The translations under genes and the position numbers were made by a program. Shown here piece by piece: positions 44,782-53,591 of a stretch of 64,000 bases of DNA. The number at the start of each line of letters is the position of its first letter. Position 1 is the stretch's first letter. The stretch lies in assembly GCA_009885105.1 (NCBI GenBank), contig VFLI01000066.1, positions 1 through 64,000 of the forward strand. Direction: 5' to 3'. Source of the DNA: Spirochaetia bacterium. GTDB lineage: Bacteria; Spirochaetota; Leptospiria; Leptospirales; Leptonemataceae. The notes under the pieces are model-generated. The model did no database searches. It saw only the letters and a list, made by a program, of their open reading frames with translations, and was not told the origin of the DNA.

Positions 44782-44818
44782 GGGCCCGCCACTGTTTCCA
44801 GAGTGCCCATTCGGGCCC
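44782..44818 (+). promoter_or_regulatory. inverted repeat / hairpin in the cytochrome c gene leader
   Basis: GGGCCCG at 44782-44788 pairs perfectly with CGGGCCC at 44812-44818. Inside, CACT and AGTG can pair as well, giving a stem with an internal loop. It ends 27 bases before the cytochrome c start codon, with no T run, so it is not a typical terminator. It could be an operator or an RNA structure. The rest of the gap from 44580 is AT-rich without another clear feature. Confidence 0.4.
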
Positions 44819-44845
44819 TATATTAATTTTTCAGGAGACTTTATA

Positions 44846-45259
44846 ATGAAGAAAACGATAGTTTTCCATGCACTGCTGACCCTGCTCGCTGCCGGCGCAA
44901 TAATGGTAACCGGATATTGTAAAAAACCGGCAGGGGACACCACCTCCACAACAACGACCAGCGCTGCTATGGATGCAGACGCTGAAAAAGGCAGAGCGCT
45001 TTATATTTCAACAGGGAATTGCATAACCTGCCACGGCGAATCAGGAAAAGGGGACGGCCCGGTTGGAGTCAGCCTGAATCCAAAACCCAGAAATTTCCGC
45101 AACATGGGCGACTACAAACAGGGGTCCTCACAGGAAGCGATCGCTGCAACGATCAAGAACGGAGTGCCTGGATCGGCCATGCCGCCCAATCCCGCAATAT
45201 CAGAAGCGGACAGAATGGCGCTGGCAAAATATGTAATCTATCTGCAGACTCAACCCTGA
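44846..45259 (+). CDS. cytochrome c class I lipoprotein
   Basis: A 137-residue protein with a signal peptide and possible lipobox (V-T-G-Y-C-K-K near residue 25), then a Thr/Ser-rich linker and a single cytochrome c domain. Heme attachment is C-I-T-C-H, and the distal methionine is probably in S-A-M-P-P-N-P. It would carry electrons in the periplasm, tethered to a membrane. AGGAG lies nine bases before ATG 44846. A terminator follows directly. Confidence 0.86.
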   Translation: MKKTIVFHALLTLLAAGAIMVTGYCKKPAGDTTSTTTTSAAMDADAEKGRALYISTGNCITCHGESGKGDGPVGVSLNPKPRNFRNMGDYKQGSSQEAIAATIKNGVPGSAMPPNPAISEADRMALAKYVIYLQTQP

Positions 45260-45271
45260 CAGAAGTGATGG

Positions 45272-45301
45272 AAAAAGCCGCATCACTGCGGCTTTTTTTT
45301 T
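45272..45301 (+). terminator. rho-independent terminator after the cytochrome c gene
   Basis: Stem AGCCGC (45276-45281) with GCGGCT (45288-45293), flanked by a run of five A before and nine T after, loop of six bases. The last T is directly followed by the start codon of the next gene. Confidence 0.82.
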
Positions 45302-46345
45302 ATGAACAATCCCGCCTTATCAAAGTTAATAGATGACAATGTAGCCGCCTGGACGCAGCGATTCGGCGTCGATACGGAATACAGAGACCTGGTTCCGACT
45401 CAAATTGAATGCGTGAAACCCGACGACGCTCTTCTGGGAAGTCTGGACGGCATACTTTTCAAGTTTGATGATCTGCAGACAGTGCGCCGGTTCTTCGATG
45501 TGAAAGAAATTCTCAAACGTCTGGACCTGCTCGCACCGGGCGGAACGGCGGTGCTGATTCTTTCTTCGGGCTGGAACCGCGACGATCTCCTTCGTATTTC
45601 GCAGGGCGGCGGATTTTCTTTAAGCCTGACCGGCGATCGGACCACGGCGGTTTTCATCCGGCCAATATTTACAAAAGAAGAATCCATAGAGAAAAAACGA
45701 CTGTCGGTGGTCATTCCGGCCGTGCAGGCATCCAATGTGTTTGCTGATTCTGTCCACAGCTGGGAATCATTTCTGGGGAAATACTACGGCGAACAGGCTG
45801 AAATTATCGTTGTTGACGACTGCATTCTCACTCAGGAAGATAAATTTGAAATGATGCGCAAGGAGACCGGCGGACGGATGCGTCTTGTTTCCCACTACCG
45901 AAAATTTGGACCTGGCCGGGCTGTACGAACCGGGATCCTTCATGCATCCGGCCGAAAAATCCTGATTGACGAGTCTCAGGGAAGCATTCCCTCATCGGAA
46001 ATTTTTCCTCTGCTTGTGTCCTATCTGCGCGACGAAAAAGAAAAGCGACATAAAAAAATTGGCGTGTACGCGGGCATCACACTGCAGACCGGAAGGGCCG
46101 ACCCGTATGATCTGAGAAACCGAAGAAAATTCAAGCCCGCATTTTCCGAGACAATCCGCCGTTTTTTCTTCAGCAGCGCTTCTCCGGATTCCCGGTTCAG
46201 ACTCTATACGATGGAAGCTGCAAGAACTTTCGCGATGAAAACGGCTTCCGACGGCGAAGATTTCCGCCGCGAAGCGTTGAAATGCCTGCGCAAAAACCGA
46301 ATGGCCTGCCGCGATATTTTTATTGATAGACTTCAGATAAATTGA
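45302..46345 (+). CDS. glycosyltransferase family 2-like protein with methyltransferase-like N-terminus
   Basis: A 347-residue protein. Residues 1-130 resemble the C-terminal half of a SAM methyltransferase fold (L-D-G-I-L-F-K-F-D-D, L-L-A-P-G-G-T-A-V-L-I-L). Residues 133-347 resemble family-2 glycosyltransferases (S-V-V-I-P-A-V, I-I-V-V-D-D-C, G-P-G-R-A-V-R-T-G-I-L-H-A-S-G-R). The acid motif reads I-D-E-S-Q-G-S-I-P where active enzymes have D-x-D, so activity is uncertain. The ATG follows directly on a terminator T-run with no ribosome site, so either it is read from a leaderless transcript or the start is later. Confidence 0.65.
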   Translation: MNNPALSKLIDDNVAAWTQRFGVDTEYRDLVPTQIECVKPDDALLGSLDGILFKFDDLQTVRRFFDVKEILKRLDLLAPGGTAVLILSSGWNRDDLLRISQGGGFSLSLTGDRTTAVFIRPIFTKEESIEKKRLSVVIPAVQASNVFADSVHSWESFLGKYYGEQAEIIVVDDCILTQEDKFEMMRKETGGRMRLVSHYRKFGPGRAVRTGILHASGRKILIDESQGSIPSSEIFPLLVSYLRDEKEKRHKKIGVYAGITLQTGRADPYDLRNRRKFKPAFSETIRRFFFSSASPDSRFRLYTMEAARTFAMKTASDGEDFRREALKCLRKNRMACRDIFIDRLQIN

Positions 46346-46372
46346 ATCCAAACGCACGATGCAGAGAAAACA

Positions 46373-47260
46373 TCAGCCGGCCCCTCGCCGGCGCGTTCTG
46401 AACATCTCCAGAATTTCAGAGAAAACGAGACCCGTCACAATGAGTATCCCGCCGATCACCGCCGCGCTACCCAGTTTTTCGCCGAGCAGCAGTCCAGCGA
46501 AAACAGCGGAAAAAACCGGCTCCATGACAAAGATGACGGCGGCTCGAACCGGTGTTGTATCCTTCTGGAATCGTGTCTGCAGATAGAAAGTTCCGATCGT
46601 GGCGAAGGGCACAAGATACAGCAAAGACAGCCAGAGATCGACGGAGGATGAAAATTGAAAGCCTTCAACAGACGCCGCCAGAAGAGACAGCACGGCAGTG
46701 ACGATCAGCTGCAGAAAAATCAGGATGTACAGATCATCCTCTCCGGAAAATATATCGAGCACCACAATATAAAGCCCGAAGCAGATAGCGCAGAAAAATG
46801 TGAGCAGATCGCCGATGTTGATGTCAGGACCCGTAGGCTGTGTGAGAAGATAGAGCCCGGTGATCACAACCGGAATGCCCAGAATGCTTCCCCTGTCCAG
46901 AGGCCGGCGGCGTATGATGATCTGAAAAATAGCCGTAAAAATCACCAGCAGCTCCGTGATGAATCCCGATTTGGAGGCCGTCGTGAATCGCAGACCGGCT
47001 GTCTGCAGAGCAAATCCCAGAAAAACAAGAAATCCCAGAAGAAGACCGCGCTGGATCGTGAGCCTGTGCTTTTTTTCGCCGCTATTCAGCCGCCTCCAGA
47101 CAAAAGGCAGAAACAGGATGCTGGAAATAGAAAATCGAATGAAAAGAAAAAACATCGGAGATGCCTGCTCCAATCCAATTTTTGTGGCAGCAAAGCTTCC
47201 GCCCCAGAAAAGAGTGCAGAGCAGAAGAAAAAATTCAGCCTTTTTCTGTGTGTTCCTCAT
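46373..47260 (-). CDS. EamA/DMT-family transporter
   Basis: A 295-residue protein with ten membrane helices arranged as two EamA repeats. Typical features are F-W-G-G-S-F-A-A-T-K-I-G in the first helix and E-P-V-F-S-A-V-F-A-G-L-L-L-G-E-K-L in the ninth. The family exports or imports small metabolites; substrate unknown. It is divergent from hemA, and the shared gap holds the Fur-like and HemR-like sites. Confidence 0.87.
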   Translation of the reverse strand: MRNTQKKAEFFLLLCTLFWGGSFAATKIGLEQASPMFFLFIRFSISSILFLPFVWRRLNSGEKKHRLTIQRGLLLGFLVFLGFALQTAGLRFTTASKSGFITELLVIFTAIFQIIIRRRPLDRGSILGIPVVITGLYLLTQPTGPDINIGDLLTFFCAICFGLYIVVLDIFSGEDDLYILIFLQLIVTAVLSLLAASVEGFQFSSSVDLWLSLLYLVPFATIGTFYLQTRFQKDTTPVRAAVIFVMEPVFSAVFAGLLLGEKLGSAAVIGGILIVTGLVFSEILEMFRTRRRGAG

Positions 47261-47390
47261 ATTCCCGATGCAAATTCAACAGGATCCCCGAACCTGGTTT
47301 TACCGGATTTGTACCGGATTTTGTACATGAATAATTTTTGCCTTTTTTACGACTGTGATTTTTCGCAGGGTATCCGAATAAATTACATAT

Positions 47391-47405
47391 TGAGAATGAT
47401 TCTCA
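47391..47405. promoter_or_regulatory. Fur-box-like 7-1-7 inverted repeat upstream of hemA
   Basis: TGAGAAT-G-ATTCTCA is a perfect 7-1-7 palindrome around one central base. It differs from the Fur core TGATAAT-N-ATTATCA at one position in each half. It lies 99 bases before hemA and could also act on the divergent EamA gene. Iron control of heme synthesis would be sensible. Confidence 0.6.
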
Positions 47406-47428
47406 TTTTCGACTAAAATAGACCTCTG

Positions 47429-47444
47429 TGACAACTTTCTGACA
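47429..47444 (+). promoter_or_regulatory. HemR-type site TGACA-N6-TGACA upstream of hemA
   Basis: TGACA at 47429 and TGACA at 47440 are separated by exactly six bases, the motif reported for the HemR regulator of Leptospira. A -10-like TAATAT is at 47467 and hemA starts at 47504. The regulator gene itself closes this operon, so the site suggests self-control of the whole unit. Confidence 0.75.
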
Positions 47445-47503
47445 AATACAATTTCAATCAGTGCTCTAATATAGAAGTTGAGAAGGAATTTCAGTATCTT
47501 GCG

Positions 47504-48748
47504 ATGAAAAACATTGGAACCATTGTGCTGAGTTTTGAAGAAGCGGGCGAGCTGGCCGGCCTTCTTCCGTGGAAGAATGTTGATCGGACTGTTTATTCTC
47601 AGCTCTTTGCAAAAAATCCCTGCCTTTCCGGACTCATTTTATTATCCACCTGCAATCGTGTCGAACTGATTTACAGCCTGAAAGACTCCGCCCGGCACAC
47701 AGATTTTGCGCTCTCTGTAATGGAAACAATGCCCCGCCTTCGTGACGGCATTCGTCCTGCCTTTCTCCAGAGGAAGGAAGCAGTCCGCCATCTGATTCGT
47801 CTGGCCACCGGCCTTGAATCCCTGGTGCTGGGTGAGACGGAAATCAAGGCGCAGATAAAAAACGCTCTCGACGATTCGGAAAAAGAGAATGCTCTTGATT
47901 CTCGTCTGCGAGTTCTGTTCCGCAATATTTTTCATGAAGCAAAAGTAATACGAACCAACATACCGGTCAACTATCTGCCTCTCTCTCTGGCGACGCTGGC
48001 CGTAAAAAAAATTCAGTCACGCGTGAACGATCCGGATGGGATCGTCATAATCGGGTCCGGGCCCATGAGCAGGCAGGCGGCGGAGTATCTGACAAAGTAT
48101 TCCCAGAATTTGATACTCGTCAACCGCACTGTTGATAAAATCGAAGGTCATGCGAAAAGAATCGGAGCTCGTGTTCTTTCATTTGAAGAATTTCTTAACA
48201 ATCCAGAATCGCTTGGAAAAATCCGCGCGATCATAACCGCCACTTCGCGGCAGGACGCTTTTATCACGCCTGAGTTTGTGCAAAAACTGGAAAGAAGCGC
48301 TTCGCTTTTCCTGGTTGACCTTGCTCTGCCGCCGGATGTGGACCCGGCCTGTTCAGAAATTGAAGGCACTCATGTCATTTCTATGGAAACCCTGCGCGAA
48401 GAACTGGAATTGAATCGTCAGAAAAGATCGCAGGCTGCGGCCGGAGCGGACACTCTGATTCATGACGCTGTTTACAGAATTCAGGCTGCCATGATCACGG
48501 GACTTTCCGGACCGGTGCTGAAAAAAATACAGAAGAATGTGCGCGAGAAATCGCGGGCACATCTGGACACACTGCTTGACGGCAGACTGGCGCACCTGAA
48601 CAGCAAAGACAAAAGACTTCTCTACAACTGGGCGATTCAGGCCAATCGCGAACTCAACCGCATCCACAGACAGGGACTGGAAACCGTTCTCAAATACTAC
48701 TACATTCCGGAAAGCATATCCACTGCGGAAGATGCCGCTCAGAACTGA
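47504..48748 (+). CDS. hemA: glutamyl-tRNA reductase
   Basis: A 414-residue HemA. The catalytic C50 is in L-S-T-C-N-R-V-E-L, followed by G-L-E-S-L-V-L-G-E-T-E-I, and the NADPH-binding domain includes I-G-S-G-P-M-S. The C-terminal helical dimer domain ends near L-K-Y-Y-Y. It reduces glutamyl-tRNA to glutamate-1-semialdehyde, the first committed step of the C5 heme route. It is the first gene of an operon with hemCD, hemL and the HemK/HemR pair. Confidence 0.95.
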   Translation: MKNIGTIVLSFEEAGELAGLLPWKNVDRTVYSQLFAKNPCLSGLILLSTCNRVELIYSLKDSARHTDFALSVMETMPRLRDGIRPAFLQRKEAVRHLIRLATGLESLVLGETEIKAQIKNALDDSEKENALDSRLRVLFRNIFHEAKVIRTNIPVNYLPLSLATLAVKKIQSRVNDPDGIVIIGSGPMSRQAAEYLTKYSQNLILVNRTVDKIEGHAKRIGARVLSFEEFLNNPESLGKIRAIITATSRQDAFITPEFVQKLERSASLFLVDLALPPDVDPACSEIEGTHVISMETLREELELNRQKRSQAAAGADTLIHDAVYRIQAAMITGLSGPVLKKIQKNVREKSRAHLDTLLDGRLAHLNSKDKRLLYNWAIQANRELNRIHRQGLETVLKYYYIPESISTAEDAAQN

Positions 48749-48766
48749 CATCTTCCCGGCAACTCC

Positions 48767-50473
48767 ATGAAAATACTCCGAATCGGAAGCCGGCCCTCCG
48801 ACCTGGCGATGACACAGAGCCGCTATATTCAAAAAAGAATATCGCAGCTGGCCGGCGCCCCTGAAACAAATATTATCACGATCACAACATCCGGCGACAG
48901 AATTCAGAATGTGCCTCTCTCGCAGGCAGCGACTCCGGATGATCGAAAAGGTTTTTTCACCAAGGAAATCGAAGACGCTCTTCTGGCGGGCGAAATCGAC
49001 GCTGCGGTTCATTCTTACAAAGACCTCCCCACTCTGATGGTGCCTGGACTCACCATCGCCGCCATGCCTCAGAGAGAGATCCAGCATGACATTCTTGTTT
49101 ATGCGCGCGGTAAAAAAATCCTCGGCGATTTTCCCTGGATTGCGCCGGGGTCAAAAATCGGCACGGCATCTGTGCGGCGGGAATCTCTTCTGAAAATGCA
49201 CTGCCCGGATATGATATGCATCCCTCTTCGCGGCAACGTGCCGACGAGAATCCGCAAATTGAAGGAGCGGGCGGATGGAATCGACGCAATACTGCTGGCC
49301 GGGGCCGGTCTCGACCGGCTGAGAACTGCCGGATTTTTTTCAGGCGAGAACGCCAAACTCCTCAATGATCTTGAAATTTCTCCGCTCCCTGTCAGTTTTT
49401 TTGTGCCGGCGCCGGCACAGGGCGCCCTGGGACTTCAGTGCCGCACAGACGACAGCTGGACGCGCGAAATACTCGGCAAGCTCCACAACGCAGCTCTTGC
49501 CGAGACGGTGGCGGCGGAAAGAGAGGTGCTGGCTGCCCTGGAAGGCGGCTGCCATCTGCCGCTGGGCGCACACTGCCGTCTGGAAAATCAAAAATATGTC
49601 ATGAGCATATTTTTAGGAGTGGATGCAAAAGATAACAGAAAAGGAAAATCGTTTTATTTCACCAGAGTATCGCGCGATGCGGCAAGTTTGGCAGAGCATG
49701 TGATTGATGAAATAAAAAAGGATCTGCCCGTTGTTCTGACAGGCCGCCGGGAAAGAATCGAAGAGATTCAGAGAAACTCGAACGGAAAAGTAATACTACC
49801 GCTTCCGCTCATTCAAACCTTGATATTGGAACCGACTGCCGCTCAGAAAGAATCTTTTATCAAAACAGCATCGTCCGGGAAAAAATTCATCCTGGCTGTT
49901 TTCAGCGCTTCCGGCGTCGAATCGTTCCATACCGCGGCTCAAAAATGGCAGAGCGGAAAAAACGCAGATCATCTTTTAACAAATGCTGTTTGGGCAGTAA
50001 CCGGCGCAGAAACAATAAAGAAAATTGAAAAACTTTTCCCGGGGGCGCGGATTGATTTTGTTTCGCCGGATGGAACAGGCGGGGAACTGGCGAAAATTCT
50101 TATCGGATCAAACTCCCCGGCGGGTATAGAAATAATTGCTGTGGGCGCCCGGGAATCAAGACCGGAGTTTGCCGCAGCGATACGGGCCGCCGGGATGACC
50201 GTTCAGGAGCTGATTGTTTACCGGACAGAAAAAATCGAACCGGAAATAAAATCATTGCAGAAAATTCCTGAAGACTGTTACATAATTTTTGGCAGTCCCT
50301 CCGGCGCGGACGCCTTCTTTCCCGCATACAGAAAAACATTTCCGCATTCAAAACCGGGACACAGATTCTGCGCGCTGGGACCGACCACGGCAGACGCACT
50401 GGAAAAGCACGACATTGTTGTTTACGCAAAAAGCCGATCCCCCGATTACGCTCAATTTGTATCTGAACTCTGA
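48767..50473 (+). CDS. hemC: fused porphobilinogen deaminase / uroporphyrinogen-III synthase (HemC-HemD)
   Basis: A 568-residue fusion. Residues 1-310 are HemC: G-S-R-P-S-D-L-A, D-R-K-G-F-F-T-K-E-I-E, H-S-Y-K-D-L-P-T and C262 in E-G-G-C-H-L-P, which binds the dipyrromethane cofactor. Residues about 318-568 are HemD-like (L-T-G-R-R-E-R-I-E, F-S-A-S-G-V-E-S-F, Y-R-T-E-K-I-E-P, F-G-S-P-S-G-A-D-A-F). Together they turn porphobilinogen into uroporphyrinogen III. The same HemCD fusion is known in Leptospira. hemB, which makes the substrate, is not next to it here. Confidence 0.93.
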   Translation: MKILRIGSRPSDLAMTQSRYIQKRISQLAGAPETNIITITTSGDRIQNVPLSQAATPDDRKGFFTKEIEDALLAGEIDAAVHSYKDLPTLMVPGLTIAAMPQREIQHDILVYARGKKILGDFPWIAPGSKIGTASVRRESLLKMHCPDMICIPLRGNVPTRIRKLKERADGIDAILLAGAGLDRLRTAGFFSGENAKLLNDLEISPLPVSFFVPAPAQGALGLQCRTDDSWTREILGKLHNAALAETVAAEREVLAALEGGCHLPLGAHCRLENQKYVMSIFLGVDAKDNRKGKSFYFTRVSRDAASLAEHVIDEIKKDLPVVLTGRRERIEEIQRNSNGKVILPLPLIQTLILEPTAAQKESFIKTASSGKKFILAVFSASGVESFHTAAQKWQSGKNADHLLTNAVWAVTGAETIKKIEKLFPGARIDFVSPDGTGGELAKILIGSNSPAGIEIIAVGARESRPEFAAAIRAAGMTVQELIVYRTEKIEPEIKSLQKIPEDCYIIFGSPSGADAFFPAYRKTFPHSKPGHRFCALGPTTADALEKHDIVVYAKSRSPDYAQFVSEL

Positions 50474-50484
50474 CAGGCGGCAGC

Positions 50485-51762
50485 ATGAAAACAAACGCAT
50501 CCGAAGAATTATTCCAGCGGGCCCTTAAAGTCATCCCCGGCGGTGTGAACAGCCCGGTGCGGGCATTTCGTTCCGTGGGCGGAAATCCGATTTTCATGAA
50601 ATCCGGCAGCGGGCACCGTATTGTGGATCAGGACGAAAACGTGTATGTCGATTTCTGCAATTCCTGGGGACCGCTCATCTGCGGACATCGCCATCCTGAA
50701 ATCCTGGCCGCCATCCGGGATCAGATTGACAGAGCTCTCACTTTCGGCACACCCTGCGAACAGGAAGTGCTGCTGGCGGAGTATATTATTTCCCGTCTTC
50801 GTCCTCTCGTCTCCACAATAGAAAAAATTCGATTCGTGAATTCCGGCACAGAAGCGGTGATGAGCGCTCTTCGTCTGGCGCGGGGTTTTACAGGACGCAA
50901 TAAAATCATCAAATTCGACGGCTGCTACCACGGACACAGCGACGGCCTGCTGGTCAAAGCCGGCTCAGGTCTTGCGACACTGGGAACGCCGGACTCGGCG
51001 GGGGTTCCGGAAGGTTTTACAAATGAATCGATCGTTCTTCCTCTGGCCGATACGGGGGCCCTGGATGCAGCCTTCGCAAAACACGGAAGGGACATCGCCG
51101 CGGTGATCATCGAAGGAGTGCCGGCCAACAACGGACTTTTAATACAGACTCCGGAATACATCAAATATTTAAGAAATATTACAGAAGAAAACGGATCGCT
51201 GCTGATCTTTGACGAAGTGATCACCGGTTTCCGGCTGGGTTTCGGCGGGGCTGCAGTTCACTACGGGATCAAACCGGACCTGGCGGCGTACGGGAAGATC
51301 ATCGGCGGCGGTATGCCGGTGGGAGCCTTTGCCGGAAGATCCGATATTTTCAAACACCTGGCGCCGGACGGACCGGTCTATCAGGCGGGCACTCTCAGCG
51401 GCAATCCGGTGGCGATGGCGGCTGGCCTGGCGCAGCTGCGTCTTCTCGACGATTCTCTCTACGAAAAAATAAGCGGCGTCGGCAAGATTCTGGAAGATAG
51501 CGTGAATGAGGCCCGTCTGGACTGGAAAATCGCCCGTATCGGATCCATTTTCTGGTTCCATCGCGGAGAAACACCGGCCAGAGCGGACAAAATCGAGCGC
51601 GAAAGCATGAAAGAGTATGCCGGTCTCCACCGGCGATGCCTGGAAAAAGGACTGTATCTGGCGCCCTCCGGTTATGAAGTCGGATTCATCAGCTCTCCCA
51701 TGAAAGAAGAGGATGCCGCTCTTCTGGCGGATGTCGCCGTGAATTTTTTCCGATCCCGATGA
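50485..51762 (+). CDS. hemL: glutamate-1-semialdehyde 2,1-aminomutase
   Basis: A 425-residue PLP enzyme: P-G-G-V-N-S-P-V-R-A-F, N-S-G-T-E-A-V-M-S, C-Y-H-G-H-S-D-G, F-D-E-V-I-T-G-F-R, and K271 in Y-G-K-I-I-G-G-G-M-P-V-G-A-F as the Schiff-base lysine. It converts glutamate-1-semialdehyde to 5-aminolevulinate. The stop overlaps the kinase gene start as ATGA. Confidence 0.95.
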   Translation: MKTNASEELFQRALKVIPGGVNSPVRAFRSVGGNPIFMKSGSGHRIVDQDENVYVDFCNSWGPLICGHRHPEILAAIRDQIDRALTFGTPCEQEVLLAEYIISRLRPLVSTIEKIRFVNSGTEAVMSALRLARGFTGRNKIIKFDGCYHGHSDGLLVKAGSGLATLGTPDSAGVPEGFTNESIVLPLADTGALDAAFAKHGRDIAAVIIEGVPANNGLLIQTPEYIKYLRNITEENGSLLIFDEVITGFRLGFGGAAVHYGIKPDLAAYGKIIGGGMPVGAFAGRSDIFKHLAPDGPVYQAGTLSGNPVAMAAGLAQLRLLDDSLYEKISGVGKILEDSVNEARLDWKIARIGSIFWFHRGETPARADKIERESMKEYAGLHRRCLEKGLYLAPSGYEVGFISSPMKEEDAALLADVAVNFFRSR

Positions 51763-52841
51763 TAAAAATATTTCAATTCAGAACCGGCACATTTAAGAAT
51801 AAAAGGCGCATACTCGCTGTGAGCGCGCTGCTGGCTCTGCTGTTTGTCCAGCTTTCCTGGTGGCTGGTATTTTTTGAATCCAACCGAAAAGAATACGATC
51901 TTCTTCAAAATCAGATCGACCAGATCAGCCTTCGCGATTCGCAGAAACTCCCCGACAGCCGTCTGCCGCCCGATATCATCCGGCAATCTGGAAAACTTGT
52001 CATCAGACCGGAAGTGCTGGATAAAAGACGCCGCGAGCATCGACGAAAAATAATGATGCTGATATCAGAGACAATATTTGTTCTCTCCGTGATAACGTAC
52101 GGCTCCTACAGAATCATCCGTTCCATGCAGGCGCAGATTCGACTGGGCGAAGAGCGCGATATTTTTTTAAACTCTGTCAGTCATGAACTGAAAACTCCCA
52201 TCGCGTCAATCTTATTGAATGCGCAGACGATGATTAAACGAGATATGCCGCGGCAAAAGCGCACAGAGCTTCTGGAGGAGAGCATTGCGGAGGCCAGAAG
52301 ACTGGAGGATCAGGTCGGCAATCTTCTGCTGAGCCGGGAACTGGGCAGGAAGAAATTCGTGGGGGGGCCGCTTCAGACTGTGGATGCGGCATCCGCTGTC
52401 CGGAGTTTTCTGGACAGAAATCAGATACTGATCCGCCGGGAAGATGTCCGTATCGATGTGCAGATGCCGGAAAAAGTGATTCTGGCTCTGGATAAAGAAC
52501 TGTTTTCAAAAATACTGGGGAATCTGCTGCAGAATTCTATTTCCTATTCAACCGGGAAGCCGTTTATAAAAATACGCCTGTCAGTCGAATCAAAGTTTTA
52601 CCGCAAGTCCGCTGTCCTGGAATTTGCCGATAACGGATCGGGCATCCCGAAAGAAGAACTGGAAAATATTTTCAAGCCGTTTTACAGATTGTCCAATGAC
52701 AGGGGAGTGGTGCGCGGCACTGGACTCGGTCTTCATATCGTGCGGCAAATACTGATAAATGCCGGAGGCACGATCGGGGCGGAATCGGAAGGTCCGGGCC
52801 GCGGAACAGTCTTTACATTGAGACTCCCCCTGGCCGCATAG
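51759..52841 (+). CDS. hemK: heme-operon sensor histidine kinase (HemK of HemKR)
   Basis: A 360-residue sensor kinase with two membrane helices (about 19-38 and 98-115) around a short periplasmic loop, HisKA with H142 in S-V-S-H-E-L-K-T-P-I-A, and an ATPase domain with N-L-L-Q-N-S-I-S-Y-S, D-N-G-S-G-I and G-T-G-L-G-L-H-I-V. Its position after hemL and before an OmpR-type regulator matches HemK of Leptospira, which controls heme genes. The name is shared with an unrelated methyltransferase. The start overlaps hemL by four bases. Confidence 0.88.
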   Translation: MIKIFQFRTGTFKNKRRILAVSALLALLFVQLSWWLVFFESNRKEYDLLQNQIDQISLRDSQKLPDSRLPPDIIRQSGKLVIRPEVLDKRRREHRRKIMMLISETIFVLSVITYGSYRIIRSMQAQIRLGEERDIFLNSVSHELKTPIASILLNAQTMIKRDMPRQKRTELLEESIAEARRLEDQVGNLLLSRELGRKKFVGGPLQTVDAASAVRSFLDRNQILIRREDVRIDVQMPEKVILALDKELFSKILGNLLQNSISYSTGKPFIKIRLSVESKFYRKSAVLEFADNGSGIPKEELENIFKPFYRLSNDRGVVRGTGLGLHIVRQILINAGGTIGAESEGPGRGTVFTLRLPLAA

Positions 52842-52847
52842 ATAATT

Positions 52848-53543
52848 ATGAACAAGAGAACAAAAAAACAGAATATTCTGCTGGTCGAAGATGAAGCTCC
52901 GCTTAGAAAAGGAATACGCTTGAATCTGGAGGCAGAGGGATTTGCCGTAACCGATTTTTCGGACGCGGCCAGCGCGCTGGAGGGTCTCGCGGATGCGCCG
53001 GATTTTTCTCTGGGCATTCTGGATATAATGATGCCCGGGAAAATCGACGGGCTGGAACTGTGCAAAAAAATTCGAGAGAGAAAACTTTTCTTTCCTGTTA
53101 TATTTCTAACGGCCCGGACGGATATAAAGGACAAACTGGAAGCCTTCCGGTCCGGCGCTGACGACTACATCACAAAGCCTTTTGACCTGGAGGAGCTGCT
53201 GGCCCGCGTCAGCGCGCGGCTTCGTAAAAAACCCCTGGACACCGTAACAATTGGAGATTTCACGCTCGATATGGAATCGGGCACGGCCGTGTCCGGCGGA
53301 AAAACCAAACGATTCAACGAAAGAGAACTGATCATTCTTTCTCTGCTGGTGGAGAATCGGGGGCGCCCTGTTACCCGTGACCAGATACTGGACAGCGCCT
53401 GGAGCACCGCAGAGTTTCCGACGAACAGGACCGTCGACAATTTCATAGTTAAATTTCGTAAAATTTTCGAGCCCGATCCGGCCAATCCCCGCCATTTTAT
53501 CACACGATTCGGCGTGGGTTACGAACTTTCCGCTGAAGAGTGA
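52848..53543 (+). CDS. hemR: heme-operon response regulator (HemR)
   Basis: A 231-residue OmpR-family regulator with phospho-acceptor D59 in I-L-D-I-M-M-P-G, K in Y-I-T-K-P-F and a winged-helix domain (N-R-T-V-D-N-F-I-V-K-F-R-K ... F-G-V-G-Y-E-L). It follows the kinase after six bases. The hemA promoter carries the TGACA-N6-TGACA motif reported for HemR of Leptospira, so it probably regulates its own operon. Confidence 0.9.
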   Translation: MNKRTKKQNILLVEDEAPLRKGIRLNLEAEGFAVTDFSDAASALEGLADAPDFSLGILDIMMPGKIDGLELCKKIRERKLFFPVIFLTARTDIKDKLEAFRSGADDYITKPFDLEELLARVSARLRKKPLDTVTIGDFTLDMESGTAVSGGKTKRFNERELIILSLLVENRGRPVTRDQILDSAWSTAEFPTNRTVDNFIVKFRKIFEPDPANPRHFITRFGVGYELSAEE

Positions 53544-53591
53544 CTGGAATCGCGTTTACATAAATACGGGCTCTGCTTATCTTAGTATTCT

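Noticed and set aside
47429-47444. TGACA-N6-TGACA as another Pho box
   Set aside because: The 11-base spacing is the same, but the half-site is TGACA rather than TGTCAT/TGTAAC and it fronts the heme operon with its own OmpR-type regulator.
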